Below are positions 30,899 through 39,208 of a stretch of DNA of 64,000 bases, in pieces. This DNA is from an uncultured Oscillospiraceae bacterium. Its GTDB lineage: Bacteria > Bacillota > Clostridia > Oscillospirales > Oscillospiraceae. The translations under genes were made by a program, and so were the position numbers. Below the pieces are notes generated by a model. It made no database searches. It had not been told where the DNA came from and saw only the letters and a list, made by a program, of their open reading frames with translations. The stretch lies in NCBI GenBank assembly GCA_910587645.1, contig CAJUNA010000020.1, positions 33,205-97,204 of the forward strand, read 5' to 3'. Each line of letters opens with the position of its first letter. Position 1 is the stretch's first letter.

Positions 30899-31267
30899 AT
30901 GATTCAGCAGGAGAGCTTTTTGAAGGTTGCCGATAATACCGGCGCCAAGGAAATCAAGTGCATCCGTGTCCTGGGCGGCAGCAAGCGCAAGTACGGCAGC
31001 ATCGGCGATGTGATCGTCGCTTCCGTGCGCAAGTCCACCCCCGGCGGCACTGTGAAGAAGGGCGAGGTCGTCAAGGCCGTCATCGTCCGCAGCGCCAAGG
31101 GAGTGCGCCGCGCCGACGGGACCTACGTCCGTTTCGATGACAACGCCGCCGTCCTCATCAAGGACGACCGGAACCCCAGAGGTACCCGTATCTTTGGGCC
31201 TGTTGCCCGCGAGCTGCGCGATAAGGATTATATGAAGATCCTGTCCCTGGCTCCCGAGGTCGTGTAA
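30899..31267 (+). CDS. rplN: 50S ribosomal protein L14
   Basis: A 122-residue L14 with MIQQESFLKVADNTGAKEIK, the CIRVLGGSKRKYGSIGDVIV strand and GTRIFGPVARELRDKDYMKI. It faces the subunit interface. Confidence 0.98.
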   Translation: MIQQESFLKVADNTGAKEIKCIRVLGGSKRKYGSIGDVIVASVRKSTPGGTVKKGEVVKAVIVRSAKGVRRADGTYVRFDDNAAVLIKDDRNPRGTRIFGPVARELRDKDYMKILSLAPEVV

Positions 31268-31284
31268 GGAGGAGCGGAAGAAAA

Positions 31285-31596
31285 ATGGCTATGAATGTGA
31301 AGAAGGGCGACACCGTGGTCGTCCTGTCCGGTAAGGACAAGGGCAAGAAGGGGAAGGTGCAGGGTACCATTCCCAGCGAGTCCAAGGTGGTGGTAGAGGG
31401 CGTGAACATGGTCACCTGCCACACCAAGCCCCGCCGCCAGGGCGAGCAGGGCGGCATCGTCCGCCGGGAAGCCGCCCTGTACGCCAGCAAGGTGCAGGTT
31501 GTCTGCCCCAAGTGCGGCAAGGGTACCCGCGTGGCCCACAAGATTGAGGATGGCAAGAAGACCCGCGTGTGCAAGCACTGCGGCGCCGCACTCTAA
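31285..31596 (+). CDS. rplX: 50S ribosomal protein L24
   Basis: A 103-residue L24 with the KOW motif KKGDTVVVLSGKDKGKKGKV and a C-terminal CPKCGKGTRV / CKHCGAAL zinc-ribbon-like Cys4 set that many bacterial L24 proteins lack. It initiates 50S assembly. Confidence 0.96.
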   Translation: MAMNVKKGDTVVVLSGKDKGKKGKVQGTIPSESKVVVEGVNMVTCHTKPRRQGEQGGIVRREAALYASKVQVVCPKCGKGTRVAHKIEDGKKTRVCKHCGAAL

Positions 31597-31616
31597 GAAA
31601 GGAGTAGGAAGAAACA

Positions 31617-32156
31617 ATGCCGAATCTTAAGACAAAATATACCGAAGAGGCCGCTCCTGCTCTGATGAAGAAGTTCGAGTACAAGAGCGTCATGCAGATC
31701 CCCAAGATTGATAAGGTGGTCGTGAACGTTGGCTGCGGCGAGGCCCGCGACAACGCCAAGGTGCTGGAGGCTGTGGTTCGCGACCTCACCGCCATCACCG
31801 GCCAGAAGGCCATTATCACCATCGCCAAGAAGTCTGTGGCTAACTTTAAGGTTCGTGAAGGTATGCCCGTGGGCGCCAAGGTGACCCTCCGCAGCGATAA
31901 GATGTGGGAGTTCCTGGACCGCCTGTTCAACGTGGCCCTGCCCCGCGTCCGCGACTTCCACGGCATCAACCCCAACTCCTTTGACGGCCGGGGCAACTAC
32001 GCGCTGGGTATCAAGGAGCAGCTCATCTTCCCCGAGATCGAGTACGACAAGATCGACAAGATTCGCGGTATGGATATCATCATCTGCACCACCGCTAAGA
32101 CCGACGAGGAAGCCAAGGCTCTGCTGGAGCTGGTAGGCGCTCCCTTCGAGCGTTGA
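31617..32156 (+). CDS. rplE: 50S ribosomal protein L5
   Basis: A 179-residue L5, which binds 5S rRNA. It has IPKIDKVVVNVGCGEARDN, GQKAIITIAKKSVANFKVRE and FDGRGNYALGIKEQLIFPEI. Confidence 0.98.
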   Translation: MPNLKTKYTEEAAPALMKKFEYKSVMQIPKIDKVVVNVGCGEARDNAKVLEAVVRDLTAITGQKAIITIAKKSVANFKVREGMPVGAKVTLRSDKMWEFLDRLFNVALPRVRDFHGINPNSFDGRGNYALGIKEQLIFPEIEYDKIDKIRGMDIIICTTAKTDEEAKALLELVGAPFER

Positions 32157-32172
32157 TTGGGAGGGTTAAAAA

Positions 32173-32358
32173 ATGGCAAAAAAGTCTATGATTTTAAAGC
32201 AGCAGGCGGAGTCCAAGTTTTCCAGCCGTAAGTATAACCGCTGCAAGATCTGCGGCCGTCCCCACGCATACCTGCGCAACTACGGCGTGTGCCGCATCTG
32301 CTTCCGCGAGCTGGCCTACAAGGGCGAGATTCCCGGCGTAAGAAAGGCCTCTTGGTAA
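32173..32358 (+). CDS. rpsZ: 30S ribosomal protein S14, zinc-binding type Z
   Basis: A 61-residue S14 of the short zinc form. The four cysteines are in CKICGRPH and CRICFREL. No start or length ambiguity. Confidence 0.98.
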   Translation: MAKKSMILKQQAESKFSSRKYNRCKICGRPHAYLRNYGVCRICFRELAYKGEIPGVRKASW

Positions 32359-32440
32359 GGCTCCGGGCGGACGCCAAGCCCGCCCTGCGGTGCGGCGGCC
32401 ATACGGCTGCCCCGCGAACATTTTTAATTGTGTAAAGGAT

Positions 32441-32511
32441 GGCGAAAGGTCACTGTGAATTACCAAATTCGCAGTGATACCTCGCCGCCTAAACAGCAAG
32501 CAACTTGCTGT
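32441..32511 (+). promoter_or_regulatory. Structured RNA between rpsZ and rpsH
   Basis: The 180-base gap contains a 12-bp hairpin, 32450-32461 (TCACTGTGAATT) with 32466-32477, with one G-U pair. It is extended outward by GGCGA...AGGT (32441-32450) against ACCT...CGCC (32478-32487). A second perfect 8-bp hairpin ACAGCAAG/CTTGCTGT lies at 32493-32511, ending just before the rpsH ribosome-binding site. No T-runs follow. S8 represses the spc operon in E. coli by binding an rplE-proximal hairpin; a similar use here is conjecture. The 5' part of the gap (32365-32400) has further GC-rich complementarity. Confidence 0.5.
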
Positions 32512-32538
32512 AACTTCAAATGAGGAGGAAAACATTCC

Positions 32539-32937
32539 ATGCACATCACAGACCCCATTGCGGATATGCTCACCCGCATCCGCAACGCGAACAGCGCCAA
32601 GCATGAGACCGTTGACGTCCCCGCTTCCAACATGAAGAAGAGCATCGCGCAGATCCTTCTGGACGAGGGCTATATCAAGAGCTTCCAGCTCATTGACGAC
32701 GGCACCCAGGGCGTTATCCGCATCACGCTGAAGTACAACGCCGGTAAGGAGAAGGTCATTTCCGGCCTCCGCCGCGTCAGCAAGCCCGGCCTGCGGGTCT
32801 ATGCCGGCGCGGACGAGCTGCCCCGCGTTCTGCGCGGTCTCGGCGTCGCCATCATCTCTACGTCCAAGGGCGTCATGACCGATAAGGCCGCTCGCGCGGC
32901 CCATGTCGGCGGCGAAGTCCTGGCGTTCGTGTGGTAA
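32539..32937 (+). CDS. rpsH: 30S ribosomal protein S8
   Basis: A 132-residue S8 with ITDPIADMLTRIRNANSAKH, RVSKPGLRVYAGADELPRVL and GLGVAIISTSKGVMTDKAAR. It binds 16S helix 21. Preceded by a structured intergenic region and GAGGAGG. Confidence 0.98.
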   Translation: MHITDPIADMLTRIRNANSAKHETVDVPASNMKKSIAQILLDEGYIKSFQLIDDGTQGVIRITLKYNAGKEKVISGLRRVSKPGLRVYAGADELPRVLRGLGVAIISTSKGVMTDKAARAAHVGGEVLAFVW

Positions 32938-32952
32938 GGGAGGGTATTTGAC

Positions 32953-33498
32953 ATGAGTAGAATTGGAAGAATGCCCATTACCATCCCCGCCGGTGTGGAA
33001 GTCACCGTGGCCGAGGGCAACGTAGTTACCGTCAAGGGTCCCAAGGGTACCCTGACCCAGAAGCTCCATCCCGATATGGTCATCGAAAAAGAGGGTACCG
33101 AGATCAACGTCAAGCGTCCTTCCGATGACAAGGCCCACCGCTCCCTCCACGGCCTCACCCGGACCTTGCTCCACAATATGATCGTGGGTGTCCATGAGAC
33201 CTATAAGAAAGAGCTGGAGATCAACGGCGTGGGCTACCGCGCCAGCAAAGAGGGCAAGAACCTGGTGATGAACCTGGGCTATTCCCACCCCGTTACTGTT
33301 TCTGAGGTAGACGGCATCACCATTGAGGTCCCCTCTCCTAACAAGGTGGTCATCATCGGCTGCGACAAGCAGCGGGTGGGCCAGTTCGCCGCCGAGGTCC
33401 GCGAGAAGCGTCCTCCCGAACCCTATAAGGGCAAGGGCATCAAGTACGTGGACGAGGTCATCCGCCGCAAGGTCGGTAAGACCGGCGCGAAGAAGTAA
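32953..33498 (+). CDS. rplF: 50S ribosomal protein L6
   Basis: A 181-residue L6 with SRIGRMPITIPAGVEVTV, GVTV-type ELEINGVGYRASKEGKNLVM and REKRPPEPYKGKGIKYVDE. It lies near the GTPase-associated region. Confidence 0.98.
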   Translation: MSRIGRMPITIPAGVEVTVAEGNVVTVKGPKGTLTQKLHPDMVIEKEGTEINVKRPSDDKAHRSLHGLTRTLLHNMIVGVHETYKKELEINGVGYRASKEGKNLVMNLGYSHPVTVSEVDGITIEVPSPNKVVIIGCDKQRVGQFAAEVREKRPPEPYKGKGIKYVDEVIRRKVGKTGAKK

Positions 33499-33514
33499 GG
33501 AGGCGAGCTGAAAA

Positions 33515-33868
33515 ATGATTAAGAGACCCAATACCAATGCGCAGCGGCTCAAGCGGCATAAGCGCGTGCGCGCCAAGATTTCCGGCACCGCCCAGTGCCC
33601 CCGTCTGAACGTGTTCCGCAGTGAGAAGAACATTTATGCCCAGGTGATCGACGATGTCAACGGCGTGACCCTGTGCTCCGCTTCCTCCCTGAAGCTGGAT
33701 GGCAACGGCGGCAACAAGGCCGCCGCCCGCGAAGTGGGCAAAGCCGTTGCGAAAGCGGCTCTGGCCAAAGGCATCGAAGTGGTCGTATTCGACCGTGGCG
33801 GCTACCTGTATCACGGCCGCGTGGCGGAGCTGGCCGAGGGCGCCCGTGAGGGCGGCCTGAAATTCTAA
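33515..33868 (+). CDS. rplR: 50S ribosomal protein L18
   Basis: A 117-residue L18, 5S rRNA-binding. It has RLKRHKRVRAKISGTAQCPR, LNVFRSEKNIYAQVIDDVNG and FDRGGYLYHGRVAELAEGAR. Confidence 0.98.
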   Translation: MIKRPNTNAQRLKRHKRVRAKISGTAQCPRLNVFRSEKNIYAQVIDDVNGVTLCSASSLKLDGNGGNKAAAREVGKAVAKAALAKGIEVVVFDRGGYLYHGRVAELAEGAREGGLKF

Positions 33869-33883
33869 GGGAGGAGAGACAAA

Positions 33884-34384
33884 ATGCCTAGATTTGAAAA
33901 ACCCCAGAGCGAATATATTGAAAAGGTCGTCTACCTCAACCGGGTCAGCAAGACCGTCAAGGGCGGCCGCGTCATGAAGTTCTCCGCCCTGATGGTGGTC
34001 GGCGATGGCAAAGGCAAGGTGGGCTTCGGCCTGGGCAAGGCCGCCGAAGTTCCCGAAGCCATCCGCAAGGGCCTGGAGGATGCCAAGAAGAACATGGTGA
34101 ACATCACCGTGTCCGGCACCACTATTCCCCACGAGGTCATCGGCGAGTTTGGCGCGGGCCGCGTTATGCTCAAGCCCGCCGCCGAAGGTACCGGCATCAT
34201 CGCCGGCGGCCCCGTCCGTGCCGTCATGGAAGCGGCCGGCATCCGGGACATCCGCGCTAAGTGCCTGCGCTCCAACAACCCCCAGAACGTGGTCGCCGCC
34301 ACCTTCGCCGGCCTGAAGAGCCTGCGTGGTCCCGCGGACGTGGCCCGCATCCGGGGTAAGAGCGTGGAAGAAATTGTTGGTTAA
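33884..34384 (+). CDS. rpsE: 30S ribosomal protein S5
   Basis: A 166-residue S5 with VYLNRVSKTVKGGRVMKFSA, GKGKVGFGLGKAAEVPEAIR and AGGPVRAVMEAAGIRDIRAK. Important for decoding fidelity. Confidence 0.98.
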   Translation: MPRFEKPQSEYIEKVVYLNRVSKTVKGGRVMKFSALMVVGDGKGKVGFGLGKAAEVPEAIRKGLEDAKKNMVNITVSGTTIPHEVIGEFGAGRVMLKPAAEGTGIIAGGPVRAVMEAAGIRDIRAKCLRSNNPQNVVAATFAGLKSLRGPADVARIRGKSVEEIVG

Positions 34385-34398
34385 GGAGGGGCTGCGAT

Positions 34399-34581
34399 AT
34401 GGCAAATCTGAACATCAAGCTCGTTAAGAGCCTTAACGGCAGATTGGAAAAGCACATCGCCACTGCCAACTCCCTGGGACTGCGGAAGATCGGTGACGCC
34501 ACCGTGCAGCCCGACAATGCACAGACGCGGGGCAAGATCGCCAAGATCGGCTATCTGCTCAGCGTTGAAGAGACGAACTAA
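34399..34581 (+). CDS. rpmD: 50S ribosomal protein L30
   Basis: A 60-residue L30 with NIKLVKSLNGRLEKHIATAN and SLGLRKIGDATVQPDNAQTR. AAGGAGG precedes the ATG. Confidence 0.96.
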   Translation: MANLNIKLVKSLNGRLEKHIATANSLGLRKIGDATVQPDNAQTRGKIAKIGYLLSVEETN

Positions 34582-34595
34582 GGAGGTTCCAGATT

Positions 34596-35036
34596 ATGAA
34601 TCTGCATGAACTGTCTCCCGCCGCCGGCTCCACCCACGCTGGGAAGCGTAAGGGCCGCGGCGCCGGTACAGGCAACGGCAAGACCGCAGGCCGCGGCCAT
34701 AAGGGCCAGAAGGCCCGCAGCGGCGGCGGCGTCCGCGTAGGATTTGAAGGCGGCCAGATGCCTCTGGCCCGCCGCATCCCCAAGCGCGGCTTCAACAACA
34801 TCTTTGCCAAGCCTCTGGAGATCATCAACCTCAGCGCCCTGAACGCCTTTGACAACGGTGAGACTGTCACGGCGGAGAAGCTGCTGGAGAAGGGCATTCT
34901 CAGCAAGTGCGTCTACGGCTATAAGGTGCTGGGCAATGGAAAGATTACAAAGAAACTCACGGTGGAAGCTTCCGCATTCTCCAAGTCCGCTCAGGAGGCG
35001 ATCGAGGCGGCTGGCGGGAAGGCGGAGGTGAAGTAA
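34596..35036 (+). CDS. rplO: 50S ribosomal protein L15
   Basis: A 146-residue L15 with MNLHELSPAAGSTHAGKRKG, RGHKGQKARSGGGVRVGFEG and GGQMPLARRIPKRGF. It ends 2 bases before secY, whose Shine-Dalgarno lies in its last codons. Confidence 0.98.
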   Translation: MNLHELSPAAGSTHAGKRKGRGAGTGNGKTAGRGHKGQKARSGGGVRVGFEGGQMPLARRIPKRGFNNIFAKPLEIINLSALNAFDNGETVTAEKLLEKGILSKCVYGYKVLGNGKITKKLTVEASAFSKSAQEAIEAAGGKAEVK

Positions 35037-35038
35037 GC

Positions 35039-36319
35039 ATGATCCAAACAGTACGCAAAGCGTGGGGCATCCCCGAGCTGCGGAAAAAGATCCTCTTCAC
35101 CTTAATGATTTTGGTCATCTACCGCATCGGCAGCGCCATTCCCGTTCCTTATGTGAATGTGCAGCTCCTCCAACAATATTTGGACGGAATGGGTACTACC
35201 ATTCTGGGCCTGTATAACGTAATGAGCGGCGGTGCCTTTGCCCAAGCTACGGTATTTGCCCTGGGCATCCAGCCCTATATCAACAGCTCCATTATTATCC
35301 AACTGCTCACCGTAGCCATTCCCGCCCTGGAGCGTCTCCAGCGGGAAGGCGGCGAGGAGGGCAAAAAGAAGATTCAGTCCATCACCCGCTACTCCACAGT
35401 AGCCATCGCTTTCTTGCAGGCATTGGGCTACTATTATATCATGAAACGTTACGGCATCCTCAACCAGGATAATATCTGGGTGGCCCTGGTTATCATGGTT
35501 TCCTGGGTAGCCGGTTCCAGCTTCCTTATGTGGCTGGGCGAGCAGTGCAACGAATTCGGCGTGGGCAACGGCATTTCTATGATCCTGATGGCAGGTATCA
35601 TCTCCCGCGTTCCCACCATGGTGTCCCAGATGTACGCAGGTATGCGTACCGGCACCATGCCCTGGTGGGCGGTGCTGCTGATTGTGGTAGGCGTTCTGGC
35701 CCTGATCGTCCTGATCGTATTCGTCAACGATGCCGAGCGCCGCATCCCTGTCCAGTACGCCAAGCGGCAGGTGGGCCGGAAGATGTACGGCGGCCAGTCC
35801 AGCAACCTTCCCATGAAGGTGAATATGTCCGGCGTTCTGCCCATCATCTTCGCCCAGTCCATCGCTTCCATCCCCGCTACCATCGGCGCGTTCCTGCCTG
35901 CCCCGGCGGAAGGTTCCTTCTGGGCGGGTATGCTCAACGCCATTGATACCAAGAGCTTCCTGTACCTGGTGATCTATTTTGTCCTGATCATTGGATTCAG
36001 CTATTTCTATGCCAGCATCCAGTTCAACCCCGTGGAGATTTCTAACAATCTCAAGCGCAACGGCGGCTTCATTCCCGGCTTCCGTCCGGGCAAGCCCACC
36101 AGCGACTTTATCGCGCGGGTGCTCAATAAGATCACGCTGTTCGGCGCGATCTACCTGGGCGTGGTAGCCATTCTGCCTCTGCTGGCCGACAAGTTCACCG
36201 CTACCAGCATTGGTATTGGCGGAACCTCCGTCATCATCGTTGTGGGCGTGGCTCTGGAGACGGTGAAGGCCCTGGAGAACCAGATGCTCATGCGCCAGTA
36301 TAAGGGCTTCCTGGATTAA
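35039..36319 (+). CDS. secY: Preprotein translocase subunit SecY
   Basis: The 426-residue channel subunit of the SecYEG translocon, with ten membrane spans. It starts MIQTVRKAWGIPELRKKILF, carries the cytosolic loop QREGGEEGKKKIQSITRYST, the pore-side GIQPYINSSIIIQLL and the C-terminal FSYFYASIQFNPVEISNNLK / GGFIPGFRPGKPT loop that contacts SecA and the ribosome. Placement after rplO is the usual bacterial order. Confidence 0.98.
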   Translation: MIQTVRKAWGIPELRKKILFTLMILVIYRIGSAIPVPYVNVQLLQQYLDGMGTTILGLYNVMSGGAFAQATVFALGIQPYINSSIIIQLLTVAIPALERLQREGGEEGKKKIQSITRYSTVAIAFLQALGYYYIMKRYGILNQDNIWVALVIMVSWVAGSSFLMWLGEQCNEFGVGNGISMILMAGIISRVPTMVSQMYAGMRTGTMPWWAVLLIVVGVLALIVLIVFVNDAERRIPVQYAKRQVGRKMYGGQSSNLPMKVNMSGVLPIIFAQSIASIPATIGAFLPAPAEGSFWAGMLNAIDTKSFLYLVIYFVLIIGFSYFYASIQFNPVEISNNLKRNGGFIPGFRPGKPTSDFIARVLNKITLFGAIYLGVVAILPLLADKFTATSIGIGGTSVIIVVGVALETVKALENQMLMRQYKGFLD

Positions 36320-36330
36320 GGAGATTGGAT

Positions 36331-36969
36331 ATGAAGCTGATTTTATTGGGCGCCCCTGGCGCCGGTAAAGGCACCCAGGCGGAAATCCTCTGCAAAAAGC
36401 TGGGGATTCCCACCATCTCCACCGGAAACATCTTACGCGCCGCCATTAAGGACGGTACTCCCACCGGCTTGAAGGCCAAGAGCTATATCGACGCCGGGGC
36501 TTTGGTGCCTGACGAAGTCATTATTGGCATCGTTGACGAGCGCCTGCGCCAGGACGATTGCCGGAACGGCTATATCCTGGACGGCGTACCCCGCACCATT
36601 GCCCAGGCGGAGGCCCTGGAAAAGGCCGGCATCCAATTCGACGCCGTCGTTTCTATTGAGATTTCCGAGGAGGAAATCCTCCGCCGCATGTCTGGGCGCC
36701 GCGTGTGCGAAGCCTGCGGGTCCAGCTACAACGTAGAGGCCATCCCGCCCCGGCGGGAGGGTATCTGCGACAACTGCGGCGGCAAGCTGATCCAGCGCAA
36801 GGATGATACACCCGAAACCGTGCGCGCGCGGTTGAAGGTCTATCATACGGAGACAGAACCCCTGGTGGGCTTTTATGCCCAGCGGGGCCTGCTCCGGCCT
36901 GTCCGGTCCGATGATACCAAGGAAGGGACCACACAGGCCATCCTGGCCGCTTTGGGGATTGAAGAATGA
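36331..36969 (+). CDS. adk: Adenylate kinase
   Basis: A 212-residue long-form kinase interconverting ATP + AMP and 2 ADP. It has the P-loop GAPGAGKGTQAEIL, the AMP-site segment ISTGNILRAAI and a zinc-type LID with four cysteines (VCEACGSSYN and CDNCGGKL). ATG 36331 is 7 bases after AAGGAG; the in-frame TTG at 36325 is too close. Its stop overlaps the map start (ATGA). Confidence 0.97.
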   Translation: MKLILLGAPGAGKGTQAEILCKKLGIPTISTGNILRAAIKDGTPTGLKAKSYIDAGALVPDEVIIGIVDERLRQDDCRNGYILDGVPRTIAQAEALEKAGIQFDAVVSIEISEEEILRRMSGRRVCEACGSSYNVEAIPPRREGICDNCGGKLIQRKDDTPETVRARLKVYHTETEPLVGFYAQRGLLRPVRSDDTKEGTTQAILAALGIEE

Positions 36970-37730
36970 TCACCCTGAAGTCGAGCCACGAGATCCAGCT
37001 AATGCGCCAGGCGGGAAAAATTACCGCGGCGGCTCGCGCCTTGGCGGGAGCTATGGTAGCCCCTGGCATTACAACCCGAGAAATTGACAAAGCGGTCCGG
37101 CGGTTTATCAAGTCCAAGGGCGCCCAGCCCTCTTTCCTGGGCTACAGCGGCTTCCCGGCAAGCGTGTGCGTTTCCGTGAATGACGAGGTCATCCACGGCA
37201 TCCCCGGGAACCGGGTGCTGCGGGAAGGGGACATTGTCTCCATCGATGTAGGGGCGTTTAAGGACGGATACCACGGCGACTGCGCAGGAACCTATCCCTG
37301 CGGACGGATTGATCCGGAGGCGGCGCGTCTGATTGAGGTGACGCGGCAGAGCTTCTTTGAGGGGCTCAAGTACGCCCGGGAGGGCTACCGCCTACCGGAT
37401 CTGTCCGGCGCCATCCAGCGGTATGTGGAGGCCAACGGCTTTTCCGTTGTGCGGGAATACGTAGGCCACGGCATCGGGATCCAGATGCATGAGTCCCCAG
37501 AGGTGCCCAACTACGTGGAGCCGCGGGCAGGCCGCCCCCGCTTCCTGCGGGGCATGACCATTGCGGTGGAGCCTATGGTGAATGCCGGGACTGCCGGTGT
37601 GGTGGTTATGCCGGACGGCTGGACGGTAAAGACCGCCGATGGACGGTTGTCCGCCCACTATGAAAACTCTATTCTGATCACCGACGGGGAACCGGAGCTT
37701 CTGACGGACCCGGAGGCAAAGGCGGAGTAA
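36966..37730 (+). CDS. map: Methionine aminopeptidase, type I
   Basis: A 254-residue dinuclear metalloenzyme removing N-terminal methionine. Metal ligands lie in VSIDVGAFKDGYHGDCA (two Asp), GHGIGIQMHESPEV (His), GMTIAVEPMV (Glu) and the C-terminal SAHYENSILIT (Glu). Overlaps adk by 4 bases. Confidence 0.97.
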   Translation: MITLKSSHEIQLMRQAGKITAAARALAGAMVAPGITTREIDKAVRRFIKSKGAQPSFLGYSGFPASVCVSVNDEVIHGIPGNRVLREGDIVSIDVGAFKDGYHGDCAGTYPCGRIDPEAARLIEVTRQSFFEGLKYAREGYRLPDLSGAIQRYVEANGFSVVREYVGHGIGIQMHESPEVPNYVEPRAGRPRFLRGMTIAVEPMVNAGTAGVVVMPDGWTVKTADGRLSAHYENSILITDGEPELLTDPEAKAE

Positions 37731-37737
37731 ATTGGCT

Positions 37738-38022
37738 ATGGACATTGCGCGATCAGACATTGTAAAAGCAAGCGCCGGCAGGGATAAGGGAAAGCTCTTT
37801 TTCGTCCTGGAGGTCGAGGGAGAGTACCTGCTGCTGGCGGACGGAAAGAACCGGCGTCTGGAGCGGCCTAAGCGGAAGAAACGCAAGCATGTGATCTTCC
37901 AGGCCCACTTTGACTGCCGGACGGCTGAAAAGATTCGAAGCGGAGAAAAGCTGGCCAACAGCGACCTTCGCAAGACCCTCGCCCAGTTTGGCGGGGATGG
38001 TAATCCAGACCAGGAGGGATGA
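37738..38022 (+). CDS. KOW-domain RNA-binding protein
   Basis: A 94-residue protein with a KOW-like N-terminus (RSDIVKASAGRDKGKLFFVL) and a basic stretch RRLERPKRKKRKHV, resembling archaeal/eukaryal L14e-type proteins. Such genes commonly sit between map and infA in Firmicutes. ATG 37738 is preferred over TTG 37732 for spacing from GGCGGAG. The precise role is unknown; ribosome association is likely. Confidence 0.85.
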   Translation: MDIARSDIVKASAGRDKGKLFFVLEVEGEYLLLADGKNRRLERPKRKKRKHVIFQAHFDCRTAEKIRSGEKLANSDLRKTLAQFGGDGNPDQEG

Positions 38023-38026
38023 GCAC

Positions 38027-38245
38027 TTGGCAAAATCCGATATGATCGAGGTTGAGGGCGTAGTTGTTGAGGCGCTCCCCAACACAAAATTCCAAGTAGA
38101 CATAGGAAATGGCCATACTATTTTGGCCCACATTTCCGGAAAACTCAGGATGAATTTCATCAGAATCTTGCCTGGTGACAAAGTCACGGTGGAGATGTCT
38201 CCCTATGACCTCACCCGTGGCCGGATTACCTGGCGTACGAAGTAG
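38027..38245 (+). CDS. infA: Translation initiation factor IF-1 (TTG start)
   Basis: A 72-residue S1-like OB-fold protein that fills the A site during initiation. It reads AKSDMIEVEGVVVEALPNTK, then FQVDIGNGHTILAHISGKL and ILPGDKVTVEMSPYDLTRGR. The conserved N-terminus requires TTG 38027 as start; GGAGGG lies 8 bases upstream and no ATG gives the full protein. Confidence 0.95.
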   Translation: MAKSDMIEVEGVVVEALPNTKFQVDIGNGHTILAHISGKLRMNFIRILPGDKVTVEMSPYDLTRGRITWRTK

Positions 38246-38258
38246 GAGGAATAGCAAA

Positions 38259-38372
38259 ATGAAAGTTAGACCGTCCGTAAAGCCCATGTGCGAAAAGTGC
38301 AAGATCATTCGCCGCAAGGGCCGCCTGATGGTGATCTGCGAGAACCCCAAGCATAAGCAGAGACAGGGCTAA
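38259..38372 (+). CDS. rpmJ: 50S ribosomal protein L36
   Basis: A 37-residue L36 of the zinc form: MKVRPSVKPMCEKCKIIRRK with C11/C14, then C27 and H32 in ICENPKHKQRQG. AGGAGGA precedes ATG 38259. Confidence 0.97.
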   Translation: MKVRPSVKPMCEKCKIIRRKGRLMVICENPKHKQRQG

Positions 38373-38395
38373 GTGAATTTGGAGGTGCAAATTTA

Positions 38396-38764
38396 ATGGC
38401 AAGAATTGCCGGTATTGACCTGCCCAAGGATAAGCGCATTGAAATTGGGCTGACTTATATCTATGGTATTGGCCGCAAGAGCGCCAAGGACATTTTGGAA
38501 AAGACTGGCGTCAACCCCGACACCCGGGTAAAGGACCTGACCGAAGCGGATGAGAACAAGCTCCGTGAGGCCATCGACCACGGCTACATGGTAGAGGGCG
38601 ACCTGCGCCGCTCCGTGGCCCTGGACATCAAGCGCCTGACCGAGATTGGCTGCTACCGGGGCATCCGCCACCGCCGCGGCCTGCCTGTGCGGGGCCAGCG
38701 CAGCAAGACCAATGCCCGTACCCGCAAGGGTCCCAAGAAGACCATCGCTAACAAGAAGAAGTAA
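38396..38764 (+). CDS. rpsM: 30S ribosomal protein S13
   Basis: A 122-residue S13 with ARIAGIDLPKDKRIEIGLTY, IYGIGRKSAKDIL and the basic tail RGLPVRGQRSKTNARTRKGP. Confidence 0.98.
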   Translation: MARIAGIDLPKDKRIEIGLTYIYGIGRKSAKDILEKTGVNPDTRVKDLTEADENKLREAIDHGYMVEGDLRRSVALDIKRLTEIGCYRGIRHRRGLPVRGQRSKTNARTRKGPKKTIANKKK

Positions 38765-38779
38765 GGAGGGAGAATTAAA

Positions 38780-39181
38780 ATGGCTGCACCTAAGACTGGC
38801 AAGCGGGTTATCCGCCGCCGCCGCGAGAAGAAGAACATTGAAAAGGGCCAGGTCCATATCCGTTCTTCCTTCAACAACACCATGGTAACTGTCACCGATA
38901 GTCAGGGCAACGCCCTCTCCTGGGCGTCCTCCGGTGGACAGGGCTTCCGTGGCAGTAAGAAGTCTACGCCCTTCGCCGCACAGACCGCCGCTGAGGTGGC
39001 CGCCCGCGCCGCGATGGAGCACGGCCTGAAGACCGTAGAGGTCTTCGTGAAGGGTCCTGGCCAGGGCCGCGAGGCCGCTATCCGCGCGTTGCAGGCTGTG
39101 GGTCTTGAAGTGACGATGATCAAGGACGTCACCCCCATTCCCCACAATGGCTGCCGCCCCCCCAAGCGCCGCCGCGTCTGA
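38780..39181 (+). CDS. rpsK: 30S ribosomal protein S11
   Basis: A 133-residue S11 with VHIRSSFNNTMVTVTDSQGN, LSWASSGGQGFRGSKKSTPF and DVTPIPHNGCRPPKRRRV. Confidence 0.98.
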   Translation: MAAPKTGKRVIRRRREKKNIEKGQVHIRSSFNNTMVTVTDSQGNALSWASSGGQGFRGSKKSTPFAAQTAAEVAARAAMEHGLKTVEVFVKGPGQGREAAIRALQAVGLEVTMIKDVTPIPHNGCRPPKRRRV

Positions 39182-39208
39182 TTTGGAAGAAGGAGGAATT
39201 ATTTCATT

